From contig JAOTTP010000001.1 in assembly GCA_029864405.1 (NCBI GenBank), positions 96,909 through 160,908 of the forward strand: a stretch of 64,000 nucleotides of DNA. Direction: 5' to 3'. The notes below the pieces were generated by a model, which saw only the letters and a list, made by a program, of their open reading frames with translations, was not told where the DNA came from and made no database searches. Shown here piece after piece: positions 16,998 to 26,825 of the stretch (positions within the stretch are counted from its first letter, which is position 1; every line of letters starts with the position of its first letter). Made by a program: the position numbers and the translations under genes. The DNA is from Nitrospirota bacterium. Lineage in GTDB: Bacteria; Nitrospirota; Nitrospiria; Nitrospirales; UBA8639.

Positions 16998-18161
16998 TTA
17001 CTGGGGAAGAAATAATTTGACGGTCGTTCCCCTGTCTGTATGACTTTCCATCTCAATCATGCCTTGATGCACGTAAACAATGTCTTTCACAATCGGGAGC
17101 CCAAGGCCGGTCCCTCCTTGACGCTTTGAATAAAATGGCTGAAATACCCTGGTGAGTTCTTCCTCGGACATCCCGCACCCTTCGTCTCGAATACTCAGTG
17201 CCACGCCATTGACTCCGGCAGAGACAGCCTCTCCGGTGCCCGGTGAAGAAGTCCGTCGGCACTGAATCTCAATATGACCATCGGGCGGAGAGGCCTGAAT
17301 CGCATTCAAGAGCAGATTCAGCAGTGCCTGCTTTAATAACTGCTCATGACCCAAGATCTCGAGAAGCGAAGATTCCCGTTGCCGATGGATGGTCAGCCGT
17401 TTTGTTCTGAGGGGATACGTGGCCAAGAGCTCCACATCATCCAACAGTCTCGAGAGGTCCACGCACTGCCGTTGTCCCTGGAGTGGCGTGCTCGACGTTA
17501 AAAGGTTTGAGACCAGCCCATCCAGTGAACGAATAGCCTGAAGTAATTGATCCGCCAGCTCCCGGCGTTCCATGCTGGACTGCTGGTCACGCCCCAAAAG
17601 TGTGGCAAACCATTCGATACTCGCCAGTGGATTGCGAATATCATGCGCAAGCCGCCCAACCTGCTCTCCTATGGCCGCTAAGCGTTGAACGTGCTCCGTC
17701 TTCCCGCTGTGCACATCCCCTTCGTATTTGAGGTATCGAACCGTGAGACTGGAGGGTTGGTCCGAACCACCTAACGGGCAATCCCAACAGGACACCCGGC
17801 CTCCTTTCCACCTCCAGTCGGTAAAGGGAACCGGAGGCCACCCCAGACATGTCCAGAGATCCTGTACCTGCCAGGCCGCCTTCTTCCAATCGACTCCTTC
17901 CATCAGCACGTGAGCCTCGTGATTGGCTGTCACAATCCGGCCTTTGCGGCTATAGAGCAAGGCGGGCAACGGAAGGCTTTTCACCAGACGATGGAGGTGA
18001 TGATGCAGTCGTTGCGTTTCCGCATATTTGGCCTCAAGCGCCAGACTGAGGGTTTCACTGGAGATCGTCGGTTCCGTGATGGGGTCGAGCGTCGGCCAGG
18101 ACGTTTCCCCGTTTCTCTTGGAACTGAGAGCGATCATCGGTTTAGGATTTAATCGGCGCAT
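16998..18161 (-). CDS. Cytoplasmic sensor histidine kinase (FlrB/FleS-like)
   Basis: From the ATG at 18161 the product is 387 residues. That ATG has AGGA six bases upstream and overlaps the preceding stop by 20 bp. An ATG at 18137 and an upstream start at 18203 are alternatives. No membrane segment is visible. A PAS-like region (LPLPALLYSRKGRIVTANHEAHVLM) precedes the HisKA H-box (GEQVGRLAHDIRNPLASIEWFATLL), N-box (LLNLLLNAIQASPP) and G-boxes (DEGCGMSEEEL, GGTGLGLPIVKDIV). It probably phosphorylates the regulator encoded next. This cytoplasmic kinase / sigma-54 regulator pair is the usual FlrBC arrangement. Confidence 0.88.
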   Translation of the reverse strand: MRRLNPKPMIALSSKRNGETSWPTLDPITEPTISSETLSLALEAKYAETQRLHHHLHRLVKSLPLPALLYSRKGRIVTANHEAHVLMEGVDWKKAAWQVQDLWTCLGWPPVPFTDWRWKGGRVSCWDCPLGGSDQPSSLTVRYLKYEGDVHSGKTEHVQRLAAIGEQVGRLAHDIRNPLASIEWFATLLGRDQQSSMERRELADQLLQAIRSLDGLVSNLLTSSTPLQGQRQCVDLSRLLDDVELLATYPLRTKRLTIHRQRESSLLEILGHEQLLKQALLNLLLNAIQASPPDGHIEIQCRRTSSPGTGEAVSAGVNGVALSIRDEGCGMSEEELTRVFQPFYSKRQGGTGLGLPIVKDIVYVHQGMIEMESHTDRGTTVKLFLPQ

Positions 18162-20220
18162 TGGGTATCCTGGTTGGTGGCGTCTCTTTCGATGACATGT
18201 CATCCAACACCGCTGTGGCAGCTGAACGAATCGTATGTTCCAATTCTGGAGAACGGGTTTTTAATTCCCGGATTTCGGCGAGTAGTGTGGCGGCTTCACC
18301 GGATTTCCCCATATGTTCGAGCGAGGCCGCTAACCGGTACTTGGCCCATGTGTGCAAGGCCGCTGGCGCATCGAAGGCCAGGGCTTGATCGTACAGACGC
18401 TGGGCTTCGACATAGTCGCCTTGATCAAACATGGCATCCCCCAAGCGGAGGACATCGGAAACCTGAGTGGGTTCGATAGACACCACCTGTCGCATATCTT
18501 GAACCACTGACTCCATCTGCCCAAGCGCTCGATAGGCACGTGCCCGATTCCTGAGCACATAGCGTTGTCCCACTTCTCCGTCCACGTGCTGTAGGGCCGC
18601 CGAGAAATCCCGAATGGCTTCTGCATACCGTTTGTCAGTGAAGGCTTCCATGCCGAGGGCGGTCTCCACTTGTCCTCGCCCTTGGCCCTTGGGAAACTCC
18701 TGGAGATAGGACGCCCCCGCGTCTCGCACCAATGAACCGTTGCCCTGCTCTTGAGCGACCACAACCTGCTGAAGGCGAATGTCTTCCCGGAGCGGACTGT
18801 TGGGGTACTCCTTTAAGAGTTGGTCATACCAATGCCAGGCTTCTGCAGGAAGATGCACCTGCTGATAGGTCTGCGCCACCATCAAGAGACGCTCCCGTTC
18901 CAATGGCACCAGCTGAAACGCGTCTTGATGGTCCGCGTGAAACTTGAGTAACGGCACCCAGGCTTTCCGATCATAGAACGAGCCAATCTGATGCTGTAAC
19001 AACCGCGCGAGTCGATCTTGCCCCTCCTGACGCCTCGTATCTGACGAGGCCGCGATAATGAGGCGGGTGAAAGTCTGAACCGCATTAGCGTAGTCCCCTA
19101 ACGCCTGATAGGCTTGCCCCATCCACAGCAGGCTTTCATCAGCCACGTCGCTTTCAAGGGCATGACTTAACGCACCGGCGGTTTCCAGAACATAATCCCA
19201 CGAGAGCGAGAGGTATATTTCCAAATCATCAAATCGATGGTAAACCCTGGCCCAGTCTTCCTTGGCATGATCCTGCGAGACAAAGGCCACGACCCATCTG
19301 GTGAGTGCGGCCTGCCCGCGTCGACCGGGCTCCTGATCCGGAAATTGTTGTCGGGCGTGATCCGCAAAATACAAGGCCAGATATTCATGCCCCTCTTGCC
19401 GTAATTTTTCTGATATTTTGTTGAGGGCCATCCCAGCTGTTTCCTGATGCGGATGGAGATTGACAGTCAACAAAAATCTGGATATCGCCGTGGCGGGATT
19501 TCCCACGGCGAGTTCCGTTAATCCATACTGATACGATGACTCCGCAGACTGGCGAATGAGTTCAGGCCTTTCGGCTTCCACCACCCGATACCAATAGTAG
19601 GCTTGCTTCCAAGCCTTAGCCATGGCCGTGGCATCGGCCAACCCTAATGCACCCTTTACGCGATGGGCACTCCACTTGGGTTCTTCCACCACTCGTCTGA
19701 GGATCAGTGCTGCCTCCAAATATTGCCTATTGCTCAGATACCCTAGACCGGCTTCAACCATGACTCCTCCCGCTAACGGGTGTTCAGGATAGGACCGGAG
19801 AAATTCTTCGAATATCCCGCTGGCTTCTGAAAACCATCCAGCCTCCCAATACACATCCCCCATGGCACAAAGGGCCCATGGGGCATACACACTGTCGGGA
19901 TCACTAGTTTTCATGGCCTGTAACCGCTCAATACGTTGAAAATTTTCTCTGCCTGGTTCATCCGAATGATCAGGAAGAGAGGCCATGACCCAACGGGTCC
20001 CTTCTGCAAATTGTCCATCTTCCTGTTCATGCAAATAGGTGGCAAACATGTCTCGCGCGTCCAAGAGTTGTCCCGCGTACATCGCATCCTGTCCGTGTTG
20101 AATAATCTCCGGCATAACCATGTCGCGGGAAACGTACCAGGAAAAATCAGAACAGGGGCCTCCCATAACCGTGCTGGGCCAAATGACACACGACAGGGCA
20201 ATCCAAGTAAATTTCCTCAC
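18142..20220 (-). CDS. Exported TPR protein upstream of the FlrBC-like pair
   Basis: From a GTG at 20220 the product is 692 residues; a TTG at 20259 would add 13. The N-terminus is a signal peptide (basic RKF, then WIALSCVIWPSTVMGG). The remainder is built of tetratricopeptide-like helical pairs, for example YAPWALCAMGDVYWEAGWFSEASGIFEEFL, LLWMGQAYQALGDYANAVQTFTRLI, and AIRDFSAALQHV with RNRARAYRALGQMESVVQDM. I do not recognise a named family. It is co-directional with the kinase gene (20 bp overlap) and probably co-transcribed, so it may act in the same signalling or assembly pathway from the periplasm. Confidence 0.72.
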   Translation of the reverse strand: MRKFTWIALSCVIWPSTVMGGPCSDFSWYVSRDMVMPEIIQHGQDAMYAGQLLDARDMFATYLHEQEDGQFAEGTRWVMASLPDHSDEPGRENFQRIERLQAMKTSDPDSVYAPWALCAMGDVYWEAGWFSEASGIFEEFLRSYPEHPLAGGVMVEAGLGYLSNRQYLEAALILRRVVEEPKWSAHRVKGALGLADATAMAKAWKQAYYWYRVVEAERPELIRQSAESSYQYGLTELAVGNPATAISRFLLTVNLHPHQETAGMALNKISEKLRQEGHEYLALYFADHARQQFPDQEPGRRGQAALTRWVVAFVSQDHAKEDWARVYHRFDDLEIYLSLSWDYVLETAGALSHALESDVADESLLWMGQAYQALGDYANAVQTFTRLIIAASSDTRRQEGQDRLARLLQHQIGSFYDRKAWVPLLKFHADHQDAFQLVPLERERLLMVAQTYQQVHLPAEAWHWYDQLLKEYPNSPLREDIRLQQVVVAQEQGNGSLVRDAGASYLQEFPKGQGRGQVETALGMEAFTDKRYAEAIRDFSAALQHVDGEVGQRYVLRNRARAYRALGQMESVVQDMRQVVSIEPTQVSDVLRLGDAMFDQGDYVEAQRLYDQALAFDAPAALHTWAKYRLAASLEHMGKSGEAATLLAEIRELKTRSPELEHTIRSAATAVLDDMSSKETPPTRIPNAPIKS

Positions 20221-20240
20221 TTTTGGTTTGTGCTCCAACC

Positions 20241-20258
20241 TGCTGAACGTATTCAGCA
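20241..20258 (-). promoter_or_regulatory. Palindrome and weak sigma-54-like site before the TPR gene
   Basis: TGCTGAA-CGTA-TTCAGCA (20241-20258) is a perfect 7-bp inverted repeat. On the minus strand its TTGCT edge, with GG placed ten bases upstream of GC (20255-20270), gives a minimal sigma-54 pattern, but the -24 block is poor. If used, transcription would start near 20244 and the GTG at 20220 would be the start codon. Either an operator or a weak promoter is possible. Confidence 0.3.
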
Positions 20259-20458
20259 AAAATTAGACCGGAGTCATTCTTGCCGAGGGCAAAAAATCGA
20301 CACCAGGGTTTTCGTTGAAAAACCAGGAAGTTTTGGGAGGACACCGACGAACGGACAATATTGCCGCCGTCAAGGAGTTGACGGAATGGTCAGAACCTCA
20401 GGCTGGTTCGGAGAGGAAATGCGAGAACAGGGTAGGAATGGCCAGGCGTCTTCGATCG

Positions 20459-21919
20459 TTATACGTCGGCCAGATCTTCCGATGGCGCCGCACGTTGTGC
20501 GACCACTTCGGCCAGGGACTTCTTTTTTAATTTTTCAATGAGGGTAGTGCGATTGATTTGCAGGAGACGCGCCGCTTTACTTTTGACCCAATTGGTTCGC
20601 TCAAGGGCCTCAAGAATCAGCCGATTTTCAAATTCCTCAACCGTTCTGGACAGATCCATCCCTGCCACTGGAATCGCCGCAGGCATGGTGGGGAGATGGG
20701 AAGGTGGTAATCGCCGGATTTTCTCCGGCAAATCTTCTGGGACAATCACCCCGCGCCGTTTTAAAATAGCAATCCGCTCAACAATATTCCCGAGTTCACG
20801 AACGTTTCCCGGCCAGGGATATTCACATAAGAGGCTCATCGCGTCATCAGCCACACCGGTGAGCTCCGCTTTCCGCCGATCATTGAACATCTTGATGAAG
20901 TGCTGGAGTAAGAGCGGGATATCTTCGACGCGTTGACGGAGAGGAGGAACAAGAACCGGCACCACATTTAACCGATAAAACAGATCTTCCCGAAATTGTT
21001 TCGCCGCGACCAGGCTTTCAAGATCCTGATTGGTGGCAGCAATGACGCGGGCATCCGATTTATAGGTTCGAGTTCCCCCCACTCGTTCAAACGTACGCTC
21101 CTGTAGGACGCGAAGAAGTTTGACCTGGAGCGGAGGACTCAGATCACCGATTTCATCAAGGAAAATTGTCCCTCCGGTCGCCAGCTCAAATCGTCCGACT
21201 CGTGACGCCACCGCTCCGGTAAACGCACCTTTCTCATGACCGAACAATTCACTTTCTAATAACGCCTCGGGAATCGCTCCGCAATTGACGGGAATCAGGC
21301 TCCCCTGGCGCCGCGTGCTATGACAATGGATGGTTTGGGCAATCAATTCTTTGCCCGTTCCACTTTCTCCTAAAATAAGCACGGTACTATCGGTATCCGC
21401 CACGCAATCGATCAGCTGAAACACCTCTTGCATCACCTGACTGGAGCTAATAAGTTTTCCTAAACTAAATTGCCCCTTGACGGTTTTCTTGAGTTCGACA
21501 TTCTCGTCCTGAAGGCACTTGACCCGCAAGGCACTGGCAATGGTGGCGCTCAGGACATCCATTGAAAAGGGTTTGGAGAGGAAATCGAAGGCGCCGGCCT
21601 TAATCGCTTTCACCGCCATCTCCACCGACCCATATCCCGTCATGACAATCGTGACAGGATGATTGGGCAGTTGCATGATACGCTGAACTAACTCAATCCC
21701 GTTGATATCGGGGATCATGACGTCGGTCAAGACAATATCGAACTGGGAGGACTCCGCCAGAGCCAAGGCGTCACTCCCCGACTCCGTGTCCACGACCTGA
21801 TGTCCTTCATCCTCCAGCTGCAACTTGATGGACTCCCGCACATCCACTTCATCTTCAACCAGCAGGATCCTGGCAACCTGAGTTGCGATAGCTGATTCAG
21901 CAGAATCGAACGCATCCAT
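20459..21919 (-). CDS. NtrC-family sigma-54 transcription activator (FleQ/FlrA- or AtoC-like)
   Basis: The ATG at 21919 has a strong ribosome binding site (GGAGGT, five bases upstream), so I prefer it over the longer frame to 21952; the product is 486 residues. A REC domain comes first ([17 protein letters not shown]), followed by AAA+ with Walker [10 protein letters not shown], the GAFTGA loop, [11 protein letters not shown] and a Fis-type helix-turn-helix ([24 protein letters not shown]). The HTH resembles FleQ-type activators (NRTTLxEKLKKK). Its REC domain keeps an apparent phospho-acceptor aspartate. It is the best candidate for the master activator of the sigma-54 promoters, but another target is possible. 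Confidence 0.87.
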   Translation of the reverse strand: MDAFDSAESAIATQVARILLVEDEVDVRESIKLQLEDEGHQVVDTESGSDALALAESSQFDIVLTDVMIPDINGIELVQRIMQLPNHPVTIVMTGYGSVEMAVKAIKAGAFDFLSKPFSMDVLSATIASALRVKCLQDENVELKKTVKGQFSLGKLISSSQVMQEVFQLIDCVADTDSTVLILGESGTGKELIAQTIHCHSTRRQGSLIPVNCGAIPEALLESELFGHEKGAFTGAVASRVGRFELATGGTIFLDEIGDLSPPLQVKLLRVLQERTFERVGGTRTYKSDARVIAATNQDLESLVAAKQFREDLFYRLNVVPVLVPPLRQRVEDIPLLLQHFIKMFNDRRKAELTGVADDAMSLLCEYPWPGNVRELGNIVERIAILKRRGVIVPEDLPEKIRRLPPSHLPTMPAAIPVAGMDLSRTVEEFENRLILEALERTNWVKSKAARLLQINRTTLIEKLKKKSLAEVVAQRAAPSEDLADV

Positions 21920-21985
21920 GAATGACCTCCCTCTCAGCCCGTGTAAACACACATCCCGTTGACCCGGTTGTGCGGTGAAGGAACA

Positions 21986-22014
21986 TAGCTACCCCATTTG
22001 ACGGGGAAGGTCAA
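21986..22014 (-). promoter_or_regulatory. Candidate sigma-70 promoter of the FleQ-like gene
   Basis: On the minus strand TTGACC is followed after 17 bases by TAGCTA. The -35 is good and the -10 is weak. The predicted start is about 60 bp before the ATG at 21919. This would make the activator independent of sigma-54, as expected for the top of a flagellar cascade. Confidence 0.4.
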
Positions 22015-22212
22015 GGGTTGTCTTCTAAATTGCACCGATCGTTGCAGAGTCCCTGCCCCTCTCTCCTTGAAAAATTCGAGGGGACCCAGCGTCCCCCATG
22101 GACGGTCACGACCGTTGCTTCCAAGGGCTCATTTAAGAAATACGCAAGACGTTCCGACAAGAATACGTAGGCGCAAACGGAAGGAACACCTAACGGAGAG
22201 TCTCGGTTTCCC

Positions 22213-22440
22213 ATGGACACACCACCGATTCCACAGCCTGCACCCATGCCGATCTTCATTCTCTTTGATACCCAAACCGGGTACCTCTATGGTCACCTCT
22301 TTGCGACCGGGCCGGAAGATCCCTTTCTGCAAGAAGTCATTGACTGGTGGAGCCACTACTGCTCAAACACGCCCATTGGGGTGGATTACCCAGGCGTGAC
22401 CAAACACCCCCAAATGGCCAGCAGTCTTTCCTCCAATTAA
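22213..22440 (+). CDS. Small hypothetical protein
   Basis: 75 residues with no recognised domain. The N-terminus is Pro-rich (MDTPPIPQPAPMP), then IFILFDTQTGYLYGHLFATGPEDPFLQEVIDWWSHYC. The composition looks protein-like, and the frame ends exactly where the convergent gene ends (22441), leaving no gap. A purine-rich GGAGAG lies 13 bases before the ATG, rather far for a ribosome binding site. It is divergent from the FleQ-like gene. Moderately likely to be real. Confidence 0.5.
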   Translation: MDTPPIPQPAPMPIFILFDTQTGYLYGHLFATGPEDPFLQEVIDWWSHYCSNTPIGVDYPGVTKHPQMASSLSSN

Positions 22441-23085
22441 TCAGGGCAACACTGCCCAAATCGCTAAGCCGGACCGAAACACCAGCAGCAGCCCTGACAA
22501 GTGAATGATCACAACATTGTCATTGACTTGTATATGTTGAATCGCATTGCCGGATGGAAGGTCTTGTGAAAAAAACCCTCCGGTCAACGCAGAAAATCCC
22601 ACTGCGCGTCGATTGGTAAGAACGACTCCCACATTTTCATCAACGACACTCTTCACCAAGGTCTCTCCCGCTCCCCACGAGTCTCGTTTCCAACGACCAA
22701 GATCACTTTGAAAACCATACACCGACTCACGGCCTTGGACAATAATCATTCGGGGGGTAACCGTCCATGTGACCACCTGCTCCGAAGAGGAAAGATTCAT
22801 CTCGACCCACCGTTGCAGCCGACCTGAAAACCCCAGCAACCGTTTGGTTGTCTCGACATATCCGGTCACCCCTTTGGTCTCCACCACCAGCACCTCTTCC
22901 CCCGACGATAACACCTGCCTGGCAATTCCCTCGCCAGAGGTGATCCCAAACAGCTGTCCCCTTGCTGACGTGATGCTGACCTGATCGGTGACGACTTCTT
23001 GCGACCAGGCATGAAGAGGCCAGACAACCAAGCTCAACAGAACCATGATCAGCACAGAGCGCATGCGCAGAGACATGATCAGCAT
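22441..23085 (-). CDS. Exported hypothetical protein
   Basis: 214 residues. The N-terminus is a signal peptide (RMRSVLIMVLLSLVVWPLHAWSQ). The mature part is rich in beta-strand-like repeats with Gly/Trp pairs (GFSGRLQRWVEMNLSSSEQ, GFQSDLGRWKRDSWGAGE, GFSALTGGFFSQDLPSG), which suggests a few blades of a beta-propeller-like fold. I do not recognise a family. It starts six bases after the lptD stop and is probably co-transcribed with it, so a cell-envelope location is likely. Confidence 0.7.
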   Translation of the reverse strand: MLIMSLRMRSVLIMVLLSLVVWPLHAWSQEVVTDQVSITSARGQLFGITSGEGIARQVLSSGEEVLVVETKGVTGYVETTKRLLGFSGRLQRWVEMNLSSSEQVVTWTVTPRMIIVQGRESVYGFQSDLGRWKRDSWGAGETLVKSVVDENVGVVLTNRRAVGFSALTGGFFSQDLPSGNAIQHIQVNDNVVIIHLSGLLLVFRSGLAIWAVLP

Positions 23086-23091
23086 GACCGG

Positions 23092-25389
23092 TTACCGATA
23101 GTCCCAGGGGATGCCGCGTTCTCCGACCATAATGGGGCCCAAAATTAACTTCATTAATTGTGTCCCATTTCCTTGGGTCCCCCACAACCCAGTCAAGCTG
23201 ATGAGAAATTCGAATTGTGAGCGGTCAGGAAGCCGTGAATACGTCAGACCAAGTGAAAAGCATCGGCAAGGATTTTGGTACAGCCCGACAACATCCCATT
23301 CAGCCGTCGTCCCTGTCCGGAAGTCATGATACCACTTCGTGCCCAGGGTCACACCGTGCGGTAACCGCACGCCACCACCGGCCGTCAGATAAATAATTTC
23401 CGCGGCGGGCGCTAACACCTCATTAAAGGAGACGGGGTTCCAAATATCTCCCCGACGGACTCTCGCCCCCGCTTTCGTATACCGCTGGCCAATGGTCACA
23501 TACCACGTCTGTTGGCTTTGGATGAGCGCGTCGGTGTTCATTTGAGTGAAATCTTTTTTGTTCGGATCGTAGAAGGCATCCACCTTCAGATTGAATGCCG
23601 AGAGGAACCGTGTGGAATCGACCGGTGTATGGAAATGTCCTCGTGTCCATATATCCGAAAATCTAGAGGCCAACGTCGGCGGATTGGCCACATGATAGCT
23701 TTGGGCAAACAACAGATCCAACCAGGTATTGGAAGCCCCGCCGCCAATTTGGCTTAAACGATTTTTCAAGGAATACGTCACCAGACTTTTTTGAATTAAA
23801 TCATCTACCGCATCAACCTTGACTAATTCGGCCTGTTTCGTCTGCGGCACATACTCATAAATCACATTCGGTTCTATCGAATGCCGCAGCCAATTCCCCT
23901 CGCCAAGCGAAAACCGTTTTGACACATTCGTGAACAATTCAGCGCCAAGCCAGAAGGTTTCACGATGTTGTGCTGATTTCTCCGTGAGCCCACGTGTATA
24001 GCCCACTTCACGAAATTTCATCTGAGGACGAAATCCCAATGTGTGCCCCAGATGAAGCCCTTCCATCGAAAGTCCCGGCAAAAAGTCCACCCGACCGACA
24101 TCGAATCCCTTCTCCCGGAAAAAATGCACGGTGGTCGTCTCGGCCGTGAGCGATACCGGACTGCCAAAGAGGTCGGGGTTCACGAACCGATGACCGATTT
24201 CAGGTAACCGTTGGAAGGTCGTATTGCCACCTGCACTTAACGGCTGAATATATTGCCCCAACAGATAGAGCGCCCCATGATCAAGGCGTTGCAAGAGCGT
24301 GAGATTGGACTCCTGGCTGGGTAGGGCGCGTTGAGTGGCAGAAGTGCTCAAATTTTGCAGGACCGTTCGGTCAGTCGAATAATTGGCAAGAATTCGTAAA
24401 GACAAATCACGAGAGAATTGCTGGGCATGAGCCCCTCGAATTTCACCTCGACCACGATTTTGGTCGGTATCATAGAGTGACCTTACCAGCCACCTTCCCT
24501 TTGTGTGCTGATTCCAGGCATAGCGATATTCGAGATCTGCGCCTCCTCCTCGCTGCGTTAATATTTGCGGGGAAATGGTGACATCATTACTGGGATTGAT
24601 CGCCCAAAAAAACCCTTGTCTATATTTGAAACCCAGCTTCGTATCGTACCCGGTGGTGGGGAATAACAATCCGGTTTTCCGAGAGGCGCCAAGCGGATAC
24701 CGAAAGGTAGGAAGCGGGAGTACCGGCACATCGTTCACATTGAACCACACCCCTTTGCCAAATAAACTGTCCTCATATTCCACATCGATATCATCAAAGT
24801 TAAATCGCCAGGCAGGAATCTCGCCATCCTTGGCATCGCAATTGGTAAAAGAACCTTCCTTGACCCGATAATGGGTTTCGGAAAATCGCTGAAGGCGTCG
24901 CCCCGTGATAAAGGAATTCTGCTCCTTCCAGAAAATATTGCCGTCTGTGATCACGCCCGCTTCAGTATTGAGATTGAGCTCGAGGTGTTCCGACCAGATA
25001 TCAGTTTGTTCATCCCGTAAATGCACATGCCCACGTGCCGTAAGACGTCCCGTGAGCTTTTGAAGTGTGGCTTCATCCGCGTTTAAATGAATGGGGCCAC
25101 GGGTGACATCCACAGCCCCGGTGGCGTGATATTCTTCCCGATCACGATCATATTCAATCCGGTCGGCGTTTAAAGCAACGGGGATTCCCTTTGGCGTGGG
25201 TTCGGCGAGGACCTCCTGTGGTGAGGATTCGGCTGGGAGTCCCTCGGATTCCACAACAAGAGAATCCGGTTGTCCGTGCACGGTTTCGCCCACTACCAAC
25301 ATCGTCAAAAAGATGAGTCCACCGATCAGCAACCCATGAGATCGACCCGAGAGAACATGCCGTCCTCCTCCCACGCCGGCACGCGTCAC
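23092..25389 (-). CDS. lptD: LptD, outer-membrane LPS assembly protein
   Basis: The GTG at 25389 overlaps the folC stop as GTGA and gives 765 residues; a frame to 25527 exists but overlaps folC. A hydrophobic signal (GLLIGGLIFLTMLVVGETVHGQ) is followed by the periplasmic OstA/LptA-like domain (ALNADRIEYDRDREEYHATGAVDVTRGPIHLNADEATLQ) and the C-terminal beta-barrel (LPLPTFRYPLGASRKTGLLFPTTGYDTKLGFKYRQGFFWAINPSNDVT is diagnostic for LptD). LptD with LptE inserts lipopolysaccharide into the outer leaflet, so the cell should have an LPS outer membrane. No lptE is in the window. Exact start uncertain. Confidence 0.92.
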   Translation of the reverse strand: MTRAGVGGGRHVLSGRSHGLLIGGLIFLTMLVVGETVHGQPDSLVVESEGLPAESSPQEVLAEPTPKGIPVALNADRIEYDRDREEYHATGAVDVTRGPIHLNADEATLQKLTGRLTARGHVHLRDEQTDIWSEHLELNLNTEAGVITDGNIFWKEQNSFITGRRLQRFSETHYRVKEGSFTNCDAKDGEIPAWRFNFDDIDVEYEDSLFGKGVWFNVNDVPVLPLPTFRYPLGASRKTGLLFPTTGYDTKLGFKYRQGFFWAINPSNDVTISPQILTQRGGGADLEYRYAWNQHTKGRWLVRSLYDTDQNRGRGEIRGAHAQQFSRDLSLRILANYSTDRTVLQNLSTSATQRALPSQESNLTLLQRLDHGALYLLGQYIQPLSAGGNTTFQRLPEIGHRFVNPDLFGSPVSLTAETTTVHFFREKGFDVGRVDFLPGLSMEGLHLGHTLGFRPQMKFREVGYTRGLTEKSAQHRETFWLGAELFTNVSKRFSLGEGNWLRHSIEPNVIYEYVPQTKQAELVKVDAVDDLIQKSLVTYSLKNRLSQIGGGASNTWLDLLFAQSYHVANPPTLASRFSDIWTRGHFHTPVDSTRFLSAFNLKVDAFYDPNKKDFTQMNTDALIQSQQTWYVTIGQRYTKAGARVRRGDIWNPVSFNEVLAPAAEIIYLTAGGGVRLPHGVTLGTKWYHDFRTGTTAEWDVVGLYQNPCRCFSLGLTYSRLPDRSQFEFLISLTGLWGTQGNGTQLMKLILGPIMVGERGIPWDYR

Positions 25390-26675
25390 GTCGGGAAACC
25401 CGACTGAGTCAGACGATTGAGCACCTCCCCAACCAGGAACAACGACCCGGTCACACAGATCACGTCTGAGGGATTCGCGATGTCTTTGGCCTGGCAAACG
25501 GCCTCCCATGAATCTGCGAGTAGACACGGAACCAGATCAACGCAATCGACGGCTTGCTTGAGCTCATCCACCGACGCAGCCCTTTCCATCCGTGGCTGGG
25601 TGAGAATCAATTGGTCAACAAGAGGGAAAAAGACACGCAAAAATCCTTGAAGATTCTTGTCGCGCATCATCCCAACCACCAAAATGAGTTTTCGTCCCGC
25701 GCCATCATGAATTTGTGAGTGGAGAAAGTCAAATAACACTTGCGCACCCGCAAGATTGTGCGCGCCATCCACAATGATAAGGGGATCTCGATACACGACT
25801 TCTAAACGGCCTCTCCATCTGACGTCTTGCAAACCGGTCCGGATGGCCGACGGCGAAATAGGGAATGGGCCATCGACGGCCGTTTCCAATACCGCCAGAG
25901 CATTCGTGGCATTGACCATCTGATGGCGGCCGAGCAAATTCGTCTGTAATCCCGGAATCGTCCATCGCAGCCCTTCATAGGTAAATGTCGTCGCGCTAGT
26001 TTCCAGAAGGGAAAACTCCTGACCCATCCGAAAGCACGGTGCCAGCCATTTCCGGGCCTGAGTCTCAAAAATCTGGAGAATATTTCTCGGCATCGGACCC
26101 AACACCACCGGAGTCTGTTGAGTAATAATTCCTGCTTTCTCCTGCGCAATCGCCTGAATGGAGTCCCCCAAATACGCTTCATGATCGAAACCAATCCCCG
26201 TAATCAGAACACCGATGGGGTTCAACACATTTGTGGCATCAAACCGCCCACCCATGCCGACTTCCACCACCGCAATGTCCACTTGCTGATTCCTAAAATG
26301 CAGAAAAGCCAGCGCGGTCGTGAATTCAAAAAAGGTGAGTGTTGTGAGCGGATTGGCCGTTCGCCGAATCTGCTCGATCAAGGCGCAGACCGCTTCTTCT
26401 GAAATGTCTGCTCCCTGAACCCGTATGCGCTCTCGGAAATCAATCAGATGTGGTGAAGTATACAGACCAACCCGATAGCCGCTTACCTGAAGGATACTGG
26501 CCAACATGGCTGAGGAAGACCCTTTTCCGTTCGTGCCGGCAACATGAAGCGTGGCATACCGACGCTGAGGATTGCCCAGCCGGTCAAGAATATCGGTAAT
26601 GGCCTCCAGGCCTAGCTTGATGCCAAATCGATGCAAGGAAAAGAGATAATCGAGGGTTTCTGGATAGGTAGCCAC
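25386..26675 (-). CDS. folC: FolC, folylpolyglutamate/dihydrofolate synthase
   Basis: About 429 residues from the GTG at 26675 (VATYPETLDYLFSL); a TTG at 26720 would add 15. Mur-ligase type P-loop HVAGTNGKGSSSAMLASIL at about 40-60, then GLYTSPHLIDFRERIRVQG, EVGMGGRFDATNVLNP and GFDHEAYLGDSIQAIAQEKAGI. These are the FolC signatures. It adds glutamate to folates and/or forms dihydrofolate from dihydropteroate. It overlaps lptD by four bases and follows accD by about 150 bp; accD-folC linkage is common. Confidence 0.95.
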   Translation of the reverse strand: MATYPETLDYLFSLHRFGIKLGLEAITDILDRLGNPQRRYATLHVAGTNGKGSSSAMLASILQVSGYRVGLYTSPHLIDFRERIRVQGADISEEAVCALIEQIRRTANPLTTLTFFEFTTALAFLHFRNQQVDIAVVEVGMGGRFDATNVLNPIGVLITGIGFDHEAYLGDSIQAIAQEKAGIITQQTPVVLGPMPRNILQIFETQARKWLAPCFRMGQEFSLLETSATTFTYEGLRWTIPGLQTNLLGRHQMVNATNALAVLETAVDGPFPISPSAIRTGLQDVRWRGRLEVVYRDPLIIVDGAHNLAGAQVLFDFLHSQIHDGAGRKLILVVGMMRDKNLQGFLRVFFPLVDQLILTQPRMERAASVDELKQAVDCVDLVPCLLADSWEAVCQAKDIANPSDVICVTGSLFLVGEVLNRLTQSGFPT

Positions 26676-26825
26676 GGGAGTCAGGGAACTGGGCAGGAGG
26701 GAACAGGGCAAGGAGGTCAAAGGTCAATGATCATTACAACGCATGCCTCTGGCCCTTGATGAGCTAGAGAATCGTGAATACTATTGAGGCCAGCCCAGGA
26801 AAGAGAGAGCCGAGCCTTTCAGATG

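Noticed and set aside
20367-20384. Inverted repeat CCGTCAA-GGAG-TTGACGG as terminator of the sigma-54 activator gene
   Set aside because: The stem is perfect but short, and no T-run follows on either strand.
19936-20541. 201-codon plus-strand frame
   Set aside because: Antisense to the TPR gene and the 3' end of the sigma-54 activator gene; composition of a shadow frame.
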